Assembly: GCF_015351105.1 (NCBI RefSeq) | Contig: NZ_JADKRR010000001.1 | Location: 1,531,069 to 1,595,068 of the forward strand | Length of the DNA: 64,000 nt | DNA from: Clavibacter sp. VKM Ac-2872 | GTDB taxonomy: Bacteria > Actinomycetota > Actinomycetes > Actinomycetales > Microbacteriaceae | Direction of reading: 5' to 3' | Part shown: piece after piece, positions 46,901 to 57,601 of the stretch | Position numbering within the stretch: position 1 is the stretch's first letter | Layout of the letters: each line of letters opens with the position of its first letter | The notes under the pieces: generated by a model | Told to the model about the DNA's origin: nothing | Databases searched by the model: none | Seen by the model: only the letters and a program-made list of their open reading frames with translations | Translations under genes and position numbers: made by a program

Positions 46901-47757
46901 GATCCGCGCACCCGGCGCTCGAGCGCCCGTCCGAGGACGGTGGACGCGGTCGCGGTCAGGACGATCATGAGGCCGGGCACCACCGTGAGCCACGGTGCCG
47001 AGCCGATGTACGTGCGGCCGGCCGCGAGCATGGCGCCCCACTCGGGATCCGGCGGGACCGTGCCGAGCCCGAGGTAGCTGAGCGACGACGCCCACACGAT
47101 CGCCTGGCCGACGCCGAGCGTCCCGAGCACGAAGAGGGGAGTCGCCGTGTTCGGCAGGATGTGCCGCGCGAGCACCACGAGCGGGGGGCGGCCGAGCACG
47201 GTGGCCGCCTCCACGTAGGCGGAGCGGCGCACGGCGACGACCCGGCCGCGGATGATGCGCGCGTAGCCGGGCGCGGCCGAGATCCCGACGGCCAGGGTCG
47301 CGCTGCCGATGCCGGGCCCGAGGATCACGATGAGGAAGAGCGCGAGCAGCAGGCCGGGGAACGCGAAGACCACCTCGATCACGCGGTTCACGGCGAAGTC
47401 GGCGATCCGGCCGAGGAGCGCGGCGGCGAGCCCCAGGAGCGTGCCGAGGCCGAGGCCGATGGCGGTGGCGGTCACGCCGATCACGAGGCTCGGTCCGGCG
47501 CCGTGCACGACGCGCGTGAGCACGTCGCGGCCGGACTCGTCGGTGCCGAGCAGGTGGCCGGCGCCGGGCGCGCGGAACGCCTCTGCGGGGGCGATGGCGA
47601 GCGGGTCGCCGGGCGCGACGAGGCCGGGGGCGACGGCGCAGGCGAGGAGCAGGACGACCGCGATCGCGGCGCCCGTCGTCCCGGCAACGGCGAGGAGGCG
47701 CACGCGCGGCCGGTCGGGCGCGAGGGCGAGGAGCGTCGCGGCGCGCGGGTCGCTCAT
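46897..47757 (-). CDS. ABC importer permease, DppC type
   Basis: A 286-residue inner-membrane permease with about six helices. It carries the N-terminal cytoplasmic segment typical of DppC/OppC and the conserved loop ISAAPGYARIIRGRVVAVRRSAYVEAATVLG, the EAA-type motif contacting the ATPase, followed by LARHILPNTATPLFVLG. ATG 47757 overlaps the DppB-type permease stop by four bases. It pairs with the DppB-type permease to form the channel. Confidence 0.92.
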
Positions 47758-48818
47758 CGTGCGACCGCCGGCGCATCGGCCGCGGCTGCGACCGCAGGGG
47801 CGGGAGGGCCCGAGACGCCGGGGACGGGCCCCGAGCGCGCGTCGACGAGCCGCGGGTCCACGATCCGGGCCAGCAGGTCGGTCACGGCCGTGAGCACGAT
47901 GTAGACCACCGCCACCACGAGGACCACGCCGACGATGACCGGCACGTCGCGGCTGGTCACCGCCGCGAGCGCGGTGCGGCCGAGGCCGGGCCGGGCGAAG
48001 ATCTGCTCCACGACCACCGCGCCGGAGATGAGGAAGCCGAACGCCCAGCCGGACAGCGCGATCCCGGGGGCCGCCGCGTGCCGGAGCGCGTGCCGCAGCC
48101 GGACGCCTGCCTCGGACTCGCCGCGGGCCCGGGCGGCGAGCGCGAACGGGGAGTCGAGCGCGTCGAGCAGCGCTTCGCGCATGATCTGCCCGAGGAACCC
48201 GGCGAGGGGGATCGCGAGCGTGAGCACCGGCAGCACGAGGCCAGCGGGGGACGATCCGCTCACGGCCGGCAGCCAGCCGAGGCCGGTGGAGAACACGAGG
48301 ATCAGCACCACGCCGATCCAGAAGTGCGGCAGCGACGCCGCGACGATCTCGACGCCCGCGCCCACCGCTGCCGCGACGCGGCCCGCTCCCGTGGAGACGA
48401 GCGCGAGGCCGAGGGCGAGGATCCAGGCGACCGTGAGCGCGAGCACCGCGAGCAGCAGCGTGCCGGGCAGCTGCCGGGCGAGCACCGCCACGACGTCCTC
48501 GCGCAGCGCGTACGAGCGGCCGAGGTCGCCCCGCGCCAGCCGACCCAGCTGCGCCAGGTACTGCACGAGCAGGGGCTGGTCGAGCCCGTACTCGGCGCGC
48601 ACGGCGGCGACCGCCTCGGGCGGCGCCTGCGAGCCGGGGCCGCCGAGGATCGCCTGCGCGGGATCGCCCGGGATCAGCCGCACCGCGAGGAACGTGACGG
48701 TCGCGACCGCCCACAGCACGAGGACCGCGCCGCCGATCCGGGCCGCGACGGCCCGGACGGCGCCGAGGAGCCCGTGTCGACGGGGACCGGACGCGCGGAC
48801 GGCGCGCCCGCGCCTCAC
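47754..48818 (-). CDS. ABC importer permease, DppB type
   Basis: A 354-residue membrane permease. N-terminal FLAVRLIPGDPAQAILG and YGLDQPLLVQYLAQLGRLARGDLGRSY are hallmarks of DppB/OppB, followed by about five further helices and the EAA-type loop REALLDALDSPFALAARARGESE. The Pro/Ala-rich C-terminus (PVPGVSGPPAPAVAAAAD) is longer than usual. GTG 48818 overlaps the substrate-binding protein stop (GTGA). Confidence 0.92.
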   Translation of the reverse strand: MRRGRAVRASGPRRHGLLGAVRAVAARIGGAVLVLWAVATVTFLAVRLIPGDPAQAILGGPGSQAPPEAVAAVRAEYGLDQPLLVQYLAQLGRLARGDLGRSYALREDVVAVLARQLPGTLLLAVLALTVAWILALGLALVSTGAGRVAAAVGAGVEIVAASLPHFWIGVVLILVFSTGLGWLPAVSGSSPAGLVLPVLTLAIPLAGFLGQIMREALLDALDSPFALAARARGESEAGVRLRHALRHAAAPGIALSGWAFGFLISGAVVVEQIFARPGLGRTALAAVTSRDVPVIVGVVLVVAVVYIVLTAVTDLLARIVDPRLVDARSGPVPGVSGPPAPAVAAAADAPAVAR

Positions 48819-50461
48819 CGGGCGAGCCAGGTGTCGTACAGCGTCGGCGTCGCGACGGACGGCAGGGCGCGGAGGCCCTGGACGGCGGTGCCGTGGAGGA
48901 AGTGGTTCTGCTGGTCGTAGAGCGGCAGGATCCAGTACCCGGCCATCACGCGCTGCTGCACGTCGGTGTAGAGCGCCTTCCGGCGGTCGAGGTCGGTCGT
49001 CGCGCGGGCCTCGGCGAGCGCCCGGTCGATCTCCGGCACCGACACCTTGGCGTGGTTCGCGAAGTAGCCGCTCGGCGCCGGGGTGATGCCGGAGGTGTCG
49101 TAGAGGATCCGCAGCACGTCGGGCCCGGCCTTCGTGTACGGCGCGCTGACGAGCTCGTACGCGTCGGCGCCGAGGGCCTCGTACCAGGAGCCGAGGTCCA
49201 TGGGCTCGAGCTGCACGTCGAAGCCGACCTGCTTGGTGGTGGCCTGGATCTGCTCGAAGAGCGACTGCTCGGCCGGGATCGACTGGTTGGTGCTCACGGG
49301 GAAGCGGAGCGTGAGCCGCTTCCCGTCCTTCGTGCGGATCCCGTCGGCGTCCTTGGCCGACCAGCCCGCCTGGTCGAGGAGGGCGGCCGCGCGGTCGGCG
49401 TCGATGCCGAAGAGGTCGGGGGCGGACACGGCGGCCGGCTCCGTGCTGGCGAGAGGCGAGTACGACCGGTCCGCGGTGCCCTGGAACAGGGCGGTGATCC
49501 CCGCGTCGACGTCGGCGGAGCGGATGAACGCCTCCCGCACGCGCGCGTCGTCGAAGGGCGCGCGGCCGGAGTTCAGCTCGATGCGGTTGGCGGCGCCGGG
49601 CCGCGGCGCGTCGAGCTCGCCGAGCGCGCCGCTCGCCGTCGCGGAGACGATCGCGTCGGGCTGCGCGTTGTCGATCACGTCGACCTCGCCGCTCTGCAGC
49701 GCCGCGAATCGGGAGGCCGCGTCGGGCAGGAATCGCCAGTCGATGCGGTCCAGGTACGCGGGCCCCGTGTGCGCGGCGTCGGTGGGCGGCGAGGAGTACG
49801 CGTCGTTGCGCACGAGCGAGATCGACTGCTGGCGGTCCCAGCGCTCGACGCGGAAGGGGCCGGTGCCGATGGGCGCCGCGCAGTTGGCGTCGGTGCCGCG
49901 CGCGATCCCGGCGGGCGACTCCATGGCCAGCCACGGCTGCGAGAGCGACTCGAGCAGCGCGCTGTCGGGCGTCGAGAGGGTGAGCCGCACGGTGTCCGCG
50001 TCGACCGCGGTCGCGTCCGAGATCGCCTGCAGCGCGAGGTAGCCGGTGGAGGAGAGGGTCGCGGGATCCTGCACGTGCCGGATGTTCGCGACCACGGCGT
50101 CCGCGTCGAACGGCGTGCCGTCGGTGAAGGCGACCCCCTGGCGGAGCTTCAGCTCGAGGCCGAGCCCGTCCGCGCTCCAGGTCCAGCTGTCGGCGAGCCA
50201 GGGCGTGATCCCGCCCGCGCCGTCGAGCGACACGAGCGGCTCGAGGAACTGGGACGACACGAGCGCCTGCGGGTAGTTGCCGCCGACGTGGGGGTCGAGG
50301 CAGTCGGGCTCGGCGTCGCCCGACGCGTAGACGAGCGTGCCGCCGGAGACGGGCATGGTCGATGCCTCGGGGGTGGCGGGCGTGCATCCGGTGAGGAGGA
50401 TGGCGGTCGTGGCGAGGGCGCCGAGGCCCGCGAGCGCGCGGGTGCGTGGGGTATGGATCAT
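48815..50461 (-). CDS. ABC importer substrate-binding lipoprotein (SBP family 5)
   Basis: A 548-residue extracellular lipoprotein: signal segment with lipobox LLTGC (Cys26), then the family-5 binding protein fold with GGTLVYASGDAEPDCLDPHVGGNYPQALVSSQFLEPLVS, PWLADSWTWSADG, and KLRQGVAFTDGTPFDADAVVANI. Such proteins bind peptides, nickel complexes or oligosaccharides; the ligand cannot be told from sequence. It starts the four-gene importer operon. A TetR-type gene lies divergently 104 bases upstream. Confidence 0.93.
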   Translation of the reverse strand: MIHTPRTRALAGLGALATTAILLTGCTPATPEASTMPVSGGTLVYASGDAEPDCLDPHVGGNYPQALVSSQFLEPLVSLDGAGGITPWLADSWTWSADGLGLELKLRQGVAFTDGTPFDADAVVANIRHVQDPATLSSTGYLALQAISDATAVDADTVRLTLSTPDSALLESLSQPWLAMESPAGIARGTDANCAAPIGTGPFRVERWDRQQSISLVRNDAYSSPPTDAAHTGPAYLDRIDWRFLPDAASRFAALQSGEVDVIDNAQPDAIVSATASGALGELDAPRPGAANRIELNSGRAPFDDARVREAFIRSADVDAGITALFQGTADRSYSPLASTEPAAVSAPDLFGIDADRAAALLDQAGWSAKDADGIRTKDGKRLTLRFPVSTNQSIPAEQSLFEQIQATTKQVGFDVQLEPMDLGSWYEALGADAYELVSAPYTKAGPDVLRILYDTSGITPAPSGYFANHAKVSVPEIDRALAEARATTDLDRRKALYTDVQQRVMAGYWILPLYDQQNHFLHGTAVQGLRALPSVATPTLYDTWLAR

Positions 50462-50565
50462 GGGTGCTTCCGATGAGCGCGCCGCTGCGGGCGCTGGTGC
50501 GGGTGTTTCTGTACCGCGTCCAACAATACGCGCCCGCCGTCACCCCGGTGCACCAGGATGGGCCC

Positions 50566-51171
50566 ATGACTCCCGCCCGTCCCGCCGGTCGTCCGCGTCG
50601 CTCCTCGCGCGCGACACTCGAGGAGGCCGCCGCCGAGCTCTTCCTGGAGAACACGTACGCCGCCACGACCGTGGAGCAGATCGCCCAGCGCGCCGGGGTG
50701 AGCCGCGCCACCTTCTTCAACTACTTCGCCTCCAAGGCCGACCTGCTGTGGGCGGGCCTCGACGACACGCTCCGCGCCCTCGGCGACGCGCTCGTGTCCG
50801 TGGATCGCGCGGGCCCGCCCGTCGACGGCGTCGTCGACGCGCTGATCGGCGCCGCGTGCTCCCGCGGCGAGGGCTGGCTGCCGCTCGCCCTCACGCAGCA
50901 CGAGGTGATGGGCCTCGGCGCCGACGTGCAGGGGGAGGGCGTGGCCCGGGCGGCGCCGCTCGTGGATCCCATCGCGCAGGCCCTCGCGCGGGCGTCCGGC
51001 TGCCGCGCCTCCGCCGGGCCCGTGCGGATCGCCGCCGCGGTGATCGCCGCCGCGACGGCCGCCGCCATCATCGCGTGGGCGGATGACGGCGTGGGCCGCG
51101 GCCCCCTCGAGGACGCCGTCCGCCGGGCGCTCGACCCGCTCCGCCCGGCCCTGGCCGCGACCCTCGGCTGA
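50566..51171 (+). CDS. TetR-family transcriptional regulator
   Basis: A 201-residue TetR regulator. The N-terminal HTH is clear: LEEAAAELFLENTYAATTVEQIAQRAGVSRATFFNYFASKADLLWAGLDD (residues 20-69, broken here over two segments). The C-terminal helical ligand domain is Ala-rich and not assignable to a ligand. ATG 50566. Because it is divergent from the peptide/nickel ABC importer with 104 bases between, it is a likely repressor of that operon and of itself; no operator palindrome stands out. Confidence 0.92.
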   Translation: MTPARPAGRPRRSSRATLEEAAAELFLENTYAATTVEQIAQRAGVSRATFFNYFASKADLLWAGLDDTLRALGDALVSVDRAGPPVDGVVDALIGAACSRGEGWLPLALTQHEVMGLGADVQGEGVARAAPLVDPIAQALARASGCRASAGPVRIAAAVIAAATAAAIIAWADDGVGRGPLEDAVRRALDPLRPALAATLG

Positions 51172-51219
51172 CGTGCGGCGCGCGCCCTTCCGCGGGCCTC
51201 CGCAGGCGATGATGGGCAC

Positions 51220-51978
51220 ATGACCTCCGACGCCCTCCCGCAGCCCGACCGTGCCGCCCTCGCCTCCTCGTTCGGATCCGTCGCGGACCAGTACGACCGC
51301 GTCCGCCCCGGCTACCCCGACGCCGCCGTCGAATGGATGCTCCCGGCCGGCGCCCGCCGCGTCATCGACCTCGGCGCGGGCACCGGCAAGCTCACCCGCC
51401 TGCTCGCCGCGCGCGGCCTCGCCGTCACCGCGGTCGAGCCCGACGCCGAGATGCGCCAGGTGCTCCAGGCGGCGTCGCCGGGCCTCGACGTCCGGGCGGG
51501 CAGCGGCGAGGCGATCCCGGTGGGCGACGGCGAGGAGGACGCCGTGCTCGTCGCGCAGGCCTGGCACTGGATGGACGCGGGCGAGGCGGCCCGGGAGGCC
51601 GCGCGCGTGCTGCGTCCCGGCGGACGGCTCGGCATCGTCTGGAACATGATGGACGGCGACGTCGACTGGGTCCGCGAGCTCGACGCCATCCTCGAGGCGG
51701 GCCGGCGCCACGGCGGACGCGCACCCGAGCCCGGCCCGTTCCCCGGGTTCGGCCCGGTCGAGCACGCGTCGTTCGCCCACGTGCACCGCACGACCCCCGA
51801 GGAGGTGGTGGACCTCGGTGGGTCCATCAGCCGGATCATCACCCTGCCCGACGACGAGCGCGCCCGCGTCCTCGAGGACATCCGCACGCTCCTCGCCGGC
51901 CACCCGGACACGGCAGGCAGAGACGTGCTCGACCTGCCCTACCGCGCCGACGCGTACCGGGCCGAGCTCGGCGGCTGA
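51220..51978 (+). CDS. Class I SAM-dependent methyltransferase
   Basis: A 252-residue methyltransferase with the N-terminal SFGSVADQYDRVRPGYPDAAVEWML typical of the Methyltransf_11/UbiE-like group, motif I VIDLGAGTGKLTRLL (near residues 48-62), AVEPDAEM, and a motif-III region AQAWHWMDAGEAAREAARVLRPGGRLGIVWN. Substrate is unknown. ATG 51220. It follows the TetR gene by 48 bases and may share its transcript. It precedes the ileS leader. Confidence 0.92.
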   Translation: MTSDALPQPDRAALASSFGSVADQYDRVRPGYPDAAVEWMLPAGARRVIDLGAGTGKLTRLLAARGLAVTAVEPDAEMRQVLQAASPGLDVRAGSGEAIPVGDGEEDAVLVAQAWHWMDAGEAAREAARVLRPGGRLGIVWNMMDGDVDWVRELDAILEAGRRHGGRAPEPGPFPGFGPVEHASFAHVHRTTPEEVVDLGGSISRIITLPDDERARVLEDIRTLLAGHPDTAGRDVLDLPYRADAYRAELGG

Positions 51979-52005
51979 CCCGCCGGATCCGCCGCCCGGG
52001 CGCGC

Positions 52006-52011
52006 TAGGAT
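52006..52011 (+). promoter_or_regulatory. Probable -10 element for the ileS leader
   Basis: TAGGAT lies directly upstream of the T-box stem I, placing the start near 52018. No clear -35 is visible. Confidence 0.4.
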
Positions 52012-52017
52012 CTGTGG

Positions 52018-52222
52018 CACAGGCGTCGATCCGGCCATCACCGGGGAGCCTTCGGAAGAAAGCCGCGGAAGACGGGGCGAGTAGAACCGAACGGATAGGG
52101 CCCGTCATCGCCTTCAGGAGAGTGGTCGCGCATCGCGCGGCAAGCGGGGTGGTACCGCGCTCGGGGATCCGCATGAGGGATCCGGGCGTCCTCGCGGAGA
52201 TCCCATCGCCGCAGGAGCCACC
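52018..52222 (+). promoter_or_regulatory. Isoleucine T-box riboswitch (short, translational type) for ileS
   Basis: T-box elements are readable: a short stem I with the specifier codon ATC (Ile) at 52037-52039 in ggccATCaccgg, a structured linker (gagtagaaccgaacgg), and the T-box core gcggggtggtaccgcg (52144-52159) with TGGT, which pairs with the tRNA ACCA end. No U-run terminator is present; instead the ileS ribosome site aggag (52213-52217) is close to the start, so control probably works by exposing or hiding that site. TCCT at 52189-52192 is one possible partner. This matches the actinobacterial ileS T-box class with an ultrashort stem I. Confidence 0.92.
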
Positions 52223-55200
52223 ATGACCTACCCCCGTCCCGTCCCCGACGACCCGAGCGCGCCCGACCAGGTCGCCGCGAGCCCGCGCTTCCCGGACGTC
52301 GAGAAGGGGATCCTCGCGTTCTGGAAGCGCGACGACACCTTCCGCGCCTCCGTCGAGCGGCGCGAGGGATGCGACGAGTGGGTCTTCTACGACGGCCCGC
52401 CCTTCGCCAACGGCCTCCCGCACTACGGGCACCTCCTCACGGGCTACGCGAAGGACGCCTTCCCGCGCTTCCAGACCATGCGCGGCAAGCAGGTCCACCG
52501 CCGCTTCGGCTGGGACACGCACGGCCTCCCCGCCGAGCTCGAGGCGATGCGCCAGCTCGGCATCACCGAGAAGAGCGAGATCGAGGAGATGGGCGTCGAG
52601 GCGTTCAACGCCGTCGCGCGCCGCTCGGTGCTCGAGTACACGGGGGAGTGGGAGGACTACGTCACGCGCTCGGCCCGCTGGGTCGACTTCGAGGACGACT
52701 ACAAGACGCTCGACATCGACTTCATGGAGTCGGTCATCTGGGCCTTCAAGCAGCTGCACGAGAAGGGCCTCGCCTACGAGGGCTTCCGCGTGCTGCCCTA
52801 CTGCTGGCACGACCAGACCCCGCTGAGCAACCACGAGCTGCGGATGGACGACGACGTCTACCGCATGCGCCAGGACCAGTCCGTCACCGTCACGTTCCCG
52901 CTCGTCGGCGCGAAGGCCGAGTCGCTCGGCCTCACCGCCGTGCGGGCGCTCGCCTGGACGACGACGCCCTGGACGCTGCCCACCAACATGGCGCTCGCCG
53001 TCGGGCCGGACATCGTCTACGCCGTGGTGCCGGCCGGCCCCGCGGGCACGCCGGACGCCGAGGCGCCCGACTCGCTGCCCCGTGCGTCGTCCGTGCAGCT
53101 CGCGGCCGAGGTGCTCGGATCCGAGTACCTCATCGCCCAGGACCTCGTGGGGAACTACGCCAAGGACCTCGGCTACGCGTCCGCCGACGAGGCCCGCTCC
53201 GCCGTCTCCCGCACCGTCACCGGTCGCGAGCTCGAGGGCGTCGCCTACGACCGCCTCTGGGACTTCTACGCCGACACGGAGGCCTTCGGGACGGAGAACG
53301 CGTGGCAGGTGCTCGTCGCCGACTACGTGACGACCACCGACGGCACCGGCATCGTCCACCAGGCCCCGGCCTACGGCGAGGAGGACCAGCAGGTCTGCGC
53401 GGCGGCCGGTATCCCCGTGATCCTGTCGCTCGACGAGGGCGGCCGCTTCGTCGACGCGGTGCCCGAGGTCGCGGGCGAGCTGTGGTCGGACGCCGGCAAG
53501 ACGCTCACGCGCATGCTCAAGGCGCAGGGCCGCCTCATCCGCCAGGCCAGCTACGAGCACTCCTACCCGCACTGCTGGCGCTGCAAGAACCCGCTCATCT
53601 ACAAGGCGGTCTCCAGCTGGTTCGTGCGCGTCACCGACTTCCGCGACGACATGGTGCGCCTCAACCAGGACATCACGTGGACGCCCGAGAACGTCAAGGA
53701 CGGCCAGTTCGGCAAGTGGATCGGCAACGCCCGCGACTGGTCGATCAGCCGCAACCGGTTCTGGGGCAGCCCGATCCCGGTGTGGAAGAGCGACGACCCG
53801 GCGTACCCGCGCGTCGACGTGTACGGCAGCCTCGACGAGCTCGAGGCCGACTTCGGCGTGCGGCCGACGGACCTGCACCGCCCGTTCATCGACCGGCTCA
53901 CGCGCCCGAACCCGGACGACCCGACGGGGAAGAGCACCATGCGCCGGATCGAGGACGTGCTCGACGTCTGGTTCGACTCGGGATCCATGCCCTTCGCGCA
54001 GGTGCACTACCCGTTCGAGAACCGCGAGTGGTTCGACCAGCACAGCCCGGCGGACTTCATCGTCGAGTACATCGGCCAGACCCGCGGCTGGTTCTACACG
54101 CTGCACGCGCTGTCGACCGCGCTGTTCGACCGGCCGGCGTTCTCCAGCGTCGTGAGCCACGGCATCGTGCTCGGCAACGACGGCCAGAAGATGTCGAAGT
54201 CGCTCCGCAACTACCCCGACGTCAACGAGGTGTTCGACCGCGACGGATCCGACGCCATGCGCTGGTTCCTCCTCGCGAGCCCCGTGCTCCGCGGCGGCAA
54301 CCTCGTCGTCACCGAGGAGGGCATCCGCGAGGGCGTCCGCCAGGTGCTGCTCCCGCTCTGGAGCACCTGGTACTTCTTCTCGCTCTACGCCAACTCCGCG
54401 CAGCCCGGTGGCTACGAGGCGCGCCGCGACACGACGAGCGACGACGTGCTGGACCGCTACATCCTGGCCCGCACGCGCCGGCTGGTCACCGAGGTCACGG
54501 AGCACATGACGGCGCTCGACTCGACGCTGGCCGCCGCCTCGCTCCGCGACTTCGCCGACGTGCTCACCAACTGGTACGTGCGCCGCAGCCGCGACCGCTT
54601 CTGGGCGGGCACCGAGGCGGGCGACACGCGCGCCTTCGACACGCTCCACACGGTCCTCGAGACCGTGACGCGCGTCGCCGCACCGCTCCTCCCGCTCGTG
54701 TCCGAGCGCATCTGGAAGGACCTCACGGGCGGGCGCAGCGTCCACCTGGAGGACTGGCCGGAGCCCGACGACCTGCCGGCGGACGACCGCCTCGTCGAGG
54801 TGATGGACCGCGTCCGACAGGTCGCGTCCACCGCGCTCTCGCTCCGCAAGCAGTCGGGCCTCCGCGTGCGCCAGCCGCTCGCGCGCCTCACGGTCGTGAG
54901 CGACGACGCCGACGGCCTCGCCCGGTTCGAGGACATCCTGCGCGACGAGCTCAACGTCAAGGCCGTCTCCGTCGAGGAGCTGACCCCCACGAGCGCGGCC
55001 GACGCCGGGATCACCCGCCGCCTCACCGTGAACGCGCGCGTCGCCGGACCCCGGCTCGGGAAGGGCGTGCAGCAGGTGATCCAGGCCGCCAGGCAGGGCG
55101 ACTGGACCGAGGCGGACGGCGAGGTCGTCGCGGGCGGCGTCCCGCTCGTGGCCGGCGAGTACGAGCTCGTGCTGGAGGTGGCGGGCGACCGGGCCGACCA

Positions 55201-55528
55201 GGCGCTCGCGCTCCTGCCGGGCGGCGGCTTCCTGCTGCTCGACACCGCGCTCACCCCCGAGCTCGAGGCCGAGGGCCTCGCGCGCGACGTGGTGCGGAAC
55301 GTGCAGGACGCGCGGAAGGGCGCGGGGCTCGACGTGAGCGACCGCATCGCCCTCGTGATCCGGCTGGACGCCGCGGGCGCCGAGCAGGCCGAGCGGTTCC
55401 GCGACCTCATCGCGCGTGAGACCCTGGCGGTGGCGCTGCGGATCGACGCGGACGCCGCGGCGGATCCGGATCCCGGCATCACCGTCGGCGGCGGATCGCC
55501 CCTGTACATCGAGGTGGAGCGAGCATGA
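52223..55528 (+). CDS. ileS: Isoleucine-tRNA ligase, type 2 (eukaryote-like)
   Basis: An 1101-residue class I synthetase charging tRNA-Ile. The HIGH motif reads HYGH (residues 67-70, in [14 protein letters not shown]), the form seen in type 2 IleRS; KMSKS is near residues 656-660 ([12 protein letters not shown]). The editing CP1 domain (with [19 protein letters not shown]) and a long C-terminal region are intact. Type 2 enzymes are usually resistant to mupirocin, an expectation from the family and not tested here. The start follows the T-box. It overlaps folC by four bases (ATGA). Confidence 0.96.
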   Translation: MTYPRPVPDDPSAPDQVAASPRFPDVEKGILAFWKRDDTFRASVERREGCDEWVFYDGPPFANGLPHYGHLLTGYAKDAFPRFQTMRGKQVHRRFGWDTHGLPAELEAMRQLGITEKSEIEEMGVEAFNAVARRSVLEYTGEWEDYVTRSARWVDFEDDYKTLDIDFMESVIWAFKQLHEKGLAYEGFRVLPYCWHDQTPLSNHELRMDDDVYRMRQDQSVTVTFPLVGAKAESLGLTAVRALAWTTTPWTLPTNMALAVGPDIVYAVVPAGPAGTPDAEAPDSLPRASSVQLAAEVLGSEYLIAQDLVGNYAKDLGYASADEARSAVSRTVTGRELEGVAYDRLWDFYADTEAFGTENAWQVLVADYVTTTDGTGIVHQAPAYGEEDQQVCAAAGIPVILSLDEGGRFVDAVPEVAGELWSDAGKTLTRMLKAQGRLIRQASYEHSYPHCWRCKNPLIYKAVSSWFVRVTDFRDDMVRLNQDITWTPENVKDGQFGKWIGNARDWSISRNRFWGSPIPVWKSDDPAYPRVDVYGSLDELEADFGVRPTDLHRPFIDRLTRPNPDDPTGKSTMRRIEDVLDVWFDSGSMPFAQVHYPFENREWFDQHSPADFIVEYIGQTRGWFYTLHALSTALFDRPAFSSVVSHGIVLGNDGQKMSKSLRNYPDVNEVFDRDGSDAMRWFLLASPVLRGGNLVVTEEGIREGVRQVLLPLWSTWYFFSLYANSAQPGGYEARRDTTSDDVLDRYILARTRRLVTEVTEHMTALDSTLAAASLRDFADVLTNWYVRRSRDRFWAGTEAGDTRAFDTLHTVLETVTRVAAPLLPLVSERIWKDLTGGRSVHLEDWPEPDDLPADDRLVEVMDRVRQVASTALSLRKQSGLRVRQPLARLTVVSDDADGLARFEDILRDELNVKAVSVEELTPTSAADAGITRRLTVNARVAGPRLGKGVQQVIQAARQGDWTEADGEVVAGGVPLVAGEYELVLEVAGDRADQALALLPGGGFLLLDTALTPELEAEGLARDVVRNVQDARKGAGLDVSDRIALVIRLDAAGAEQAERFRDLIARETLAVALRIDADAAADPDPGITVGGGSPLYIEVERA

Positions 55529-57099
55529 GCGACCAGCGGGGCGGACGCCCCTTCGACGACGACGCGGACGACGACCGCCGCGACGACGACTTCGAGCTGG
55601 AGACGGACGAGGGGGTCGACGCCGCGGCGCGCGCGCTCGACCCCGACGTCGACGGCCTCAGCGACGACCAGCTCTTCGCCGACGACGCCGCCGAGCTCCG
55701 CCGCGAGGCCGAGCAGTCGATCGTCGCCGGCCGCGAGGTCGACGACGAGAACTACTTCGAGCGCGAGGGCGACGCCGTCTACCAGGCGCTGCTCGCGCGG
55801 ATGGGGGAGCAGGCGCCGCAGCCGCGCCTGTCCGCCACCCGGCGCGTCGTCGAGCTGCTCGGCGACCCGCAGCGCGCGTACGCGATCGTCCACGTCACCG
55901 GCACGAACGGGAAGACGTCGACCAGCCGGATCACCGAGAGCATCCTGCGCGCCACCGGCCTGCGCACGGGCCTGTTCACGAGCCCGCACCTCGTGCGCTT
56001 CAACGAGCGCATCGTCGTCGACGGCCTGCCGATCACGGACGAGGCGCTCAGCCGCAACTGGGCCGACGTCGAGCCGTTCATCGACCTGGTCGACCGGGAG
56101 CTCGTCGCCGCGGGCGAGGAGCCCGTCACCTTCTTCGAGGCGCTCACCGTGCTCGCGTTCGCGTCGTTCGCCGACGCGCCCGTCGACGTCGCCGTGATCG
56201 AGGTCGGCATGGGCGGCGAGTGGGACAGCACGAACGTCGGCGACGGCCAGGTCGCCGTCTTCACGCCCGTCTCGCTCGACCACACGCAGCGGCTGGGATC
56301 CACCGTCGCGGAGATCGCGCGCACCAAGTCCGGCATCGTGAAGCCCGCGTCGGACGTCGTGTCGAGCGCCCAGGTGCCCGAGGTCGTGGCCGAGCTCACG
56401 CGCGCCGCCGAGCTCACGGAGTCCACGTGGTCGATCGAGGGCGAGCGGTTCCGCCTCCTCGACACGACCCTCGCGGTCGGCGGCCAGGTGATCAGCGTGC
56501 AGGGTCTCGCGGGGACCTACCGCGACGTGTTCCTGCCGCTGTTCGGCGCGCACCAGGCGCAGAACGCAGCCGTCGCGATCGCCGCGGTCGAGTCGTTCCT
56601 CGGCGGCGGCGACCACGCCATCCACGACGACGTCCTCGCGGAGGGCCTCGCCACCGCGACGAGCCCCGGACGCCTGCAGGTCGTCGGCACGGAGCCGACC
56701 GTGCTGGTCGACGCGGCGCACAACCCCGCGGGAGCCGCGTCGCTCGCGGCCGCGCTGCCCGTGTACTTCACCTTCGACCGCGTCACCGCCGTGATCGGGG
56801 TCCTCGCGGACAAGGACGCGGAGGGGATCGTGCGCGAGCTCGCGCCCGTGGTCGACCACTTCATCGTCACCAGGTCCACGTCCGAGCGCTCGGTGGATCC
56901 CGACGAGCTGGCGCGCATCGTCGTCGGCGTCGTCGGCCGCGACCGCGTCACGGTCGAGCCCGACCTGCGCACGGCGCTCGAGGACGCGCGCGACTCGGCG
57001 GGCGAGACCGAGAAGGGCGCGGCGCTCGTCACCGGCTCGATCCTCCTCGTCGGCGAGGCCATCGCCCACGCCGCCGACGAGGGCTGGAAGACCGCGTGA
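55525..57099 (+). CDS. folC: Bifunctional dihydrofolate/folylpolyglutamate synthase
   Basis: A 524-residue Mur-ligase-type enzyme adding glutamate to dihydropteroate or folate. P-loop TGTNGKTST near residues 124-132; [11 protein letters not shown], then [15 protein letters not shown] and [20 protein letters not shown] are FolC signatures; C-terminal [23 protein letters not shown] is family-typical. The first ~70 residues are highly acidic ([20 protein letters not shown]) and not part of the enzyme core. ATG 55525 overlaps the ileS stop. The DUF4233 gene follows with a GTGA overlap. Confidence 0.96.
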   Translation: MSDQRGGRPFDDDADDDRRDDDFELETDEGVDAAARALDPDVDGLSDDQLFADDAAELRREAEQSIVAGREVDDENYFEREGDAVYQALLARMGEQAPQPRLSATRRVVELLGDPQRAYAIVHVTGTNGKTSTSRITESILRATGLRTGLFTSPHLVRFNERIVVDGLPITDEALSRNWADVEPFIDLVDRELVAAGEEPVTFFEALTVLAFASFADAPVDVAVIEVGMGGEWDSTNVGDGQVAVFTPVSLDHTQRLGSTVAEIARTKSGIVKPASDVVSSAQVPEVVAELTRAAELTESTWSIEGERFRLLDTTLAVGGQVISVQGLAGTYRDVFLPLFGAHQAQNAAVAIAAVESFLGGGDHAIHDDVLAEGLATATSPGRLQVVGTEPTVLVDAAHNPAGAASLAAALPVYFTFDRVTAVIGVLADKDAEGIVRELAPVVDHFIVTRSTSERSVDPDELARIVVGVVGRDRVTVEPDLRTALEDARDSAGETEKGAALVTGSILLVGEAIAHAADEGWKTA

Positions 57100-57593
57100 G
57101 CGTCGGAGGACGCCCGGCGCGCACCCGACGGCCGCGGCCGCCCCGCACTACGGTCGAGATCCTCGGATCCATCGTCATGGGCTTCCAGGTCATCGTCGTG
57201 TTCCTCGCCAGCCTCGTCGCCTTCGGCCTCCAGGCGCTGCCCGCGCTGCCCGCCCTCGGCGGCGGGGCGCTGCTCGTCGTGGCCATGCTCGCCGTCGTCG
57301 GCACCCTGCGCACCCCGCTCGGCATCCGCGCCGGCTGGGTCGTGCAGGTGGTCGTCGTCCTCACCGGGTTCGTGCTCCCCGCCATGTTCGCGGTCGGCGG
57401 CTTCTTCCTGCTCCTCTGGATCTACGCCATGGTCCAGGGCGCCCGGATCGACCGCGAGAAGGCGGCCGCCCGCGGCGCGTGGGAGCAGGCCATGCTCGAC
57501 GAGCAGACCGCGGCCGGCGGGAGCCCCGACCCGGGCGATGACCGCCCCACCGACCACCGACCGACCACCGAGCCGCCGGCTCCCACCCCGTAG
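57096..57593 (+). CDS. DUF4233 membrane protein
   Basis: A 165-residue protein with four hydrophobic segments (ILGSIVMGFQVIVVFLASLVAFG, LGGGALLVVAMLAVVGTL, WVVQVVVVLTGFVLPAMFAVGGFFLLLWIYAMV) and a charged C-terminus. It matches the actinobacterial DUF4233 family, regularly placed between folC and ndk as here; function unknown. GTG 57096 overlaps the folC stop (GTGA). The C-terminal Pro/Asp/Thr tail (GDDRPTDHRPTTEPPAPTP) is probably cytoplasmic. Confidence 0.88.
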   Translation: MSVGGRPARTRRPRPPRTTVEILGSIVMGFQVIVVFLASLVAFGLQALPALPALGGGALLVVAMLAVVGTLRTPLGIRAGWVVQVVVVLTGFVLPAMFAVGGFFLLLWIYAMVQGARIDREKAAARGAWEQAMLDEQTAAGGSPDPGDDRPTDHRPTTEPPAPTP

Positions 57594-57601
57594 GAGGCAC
57601 C

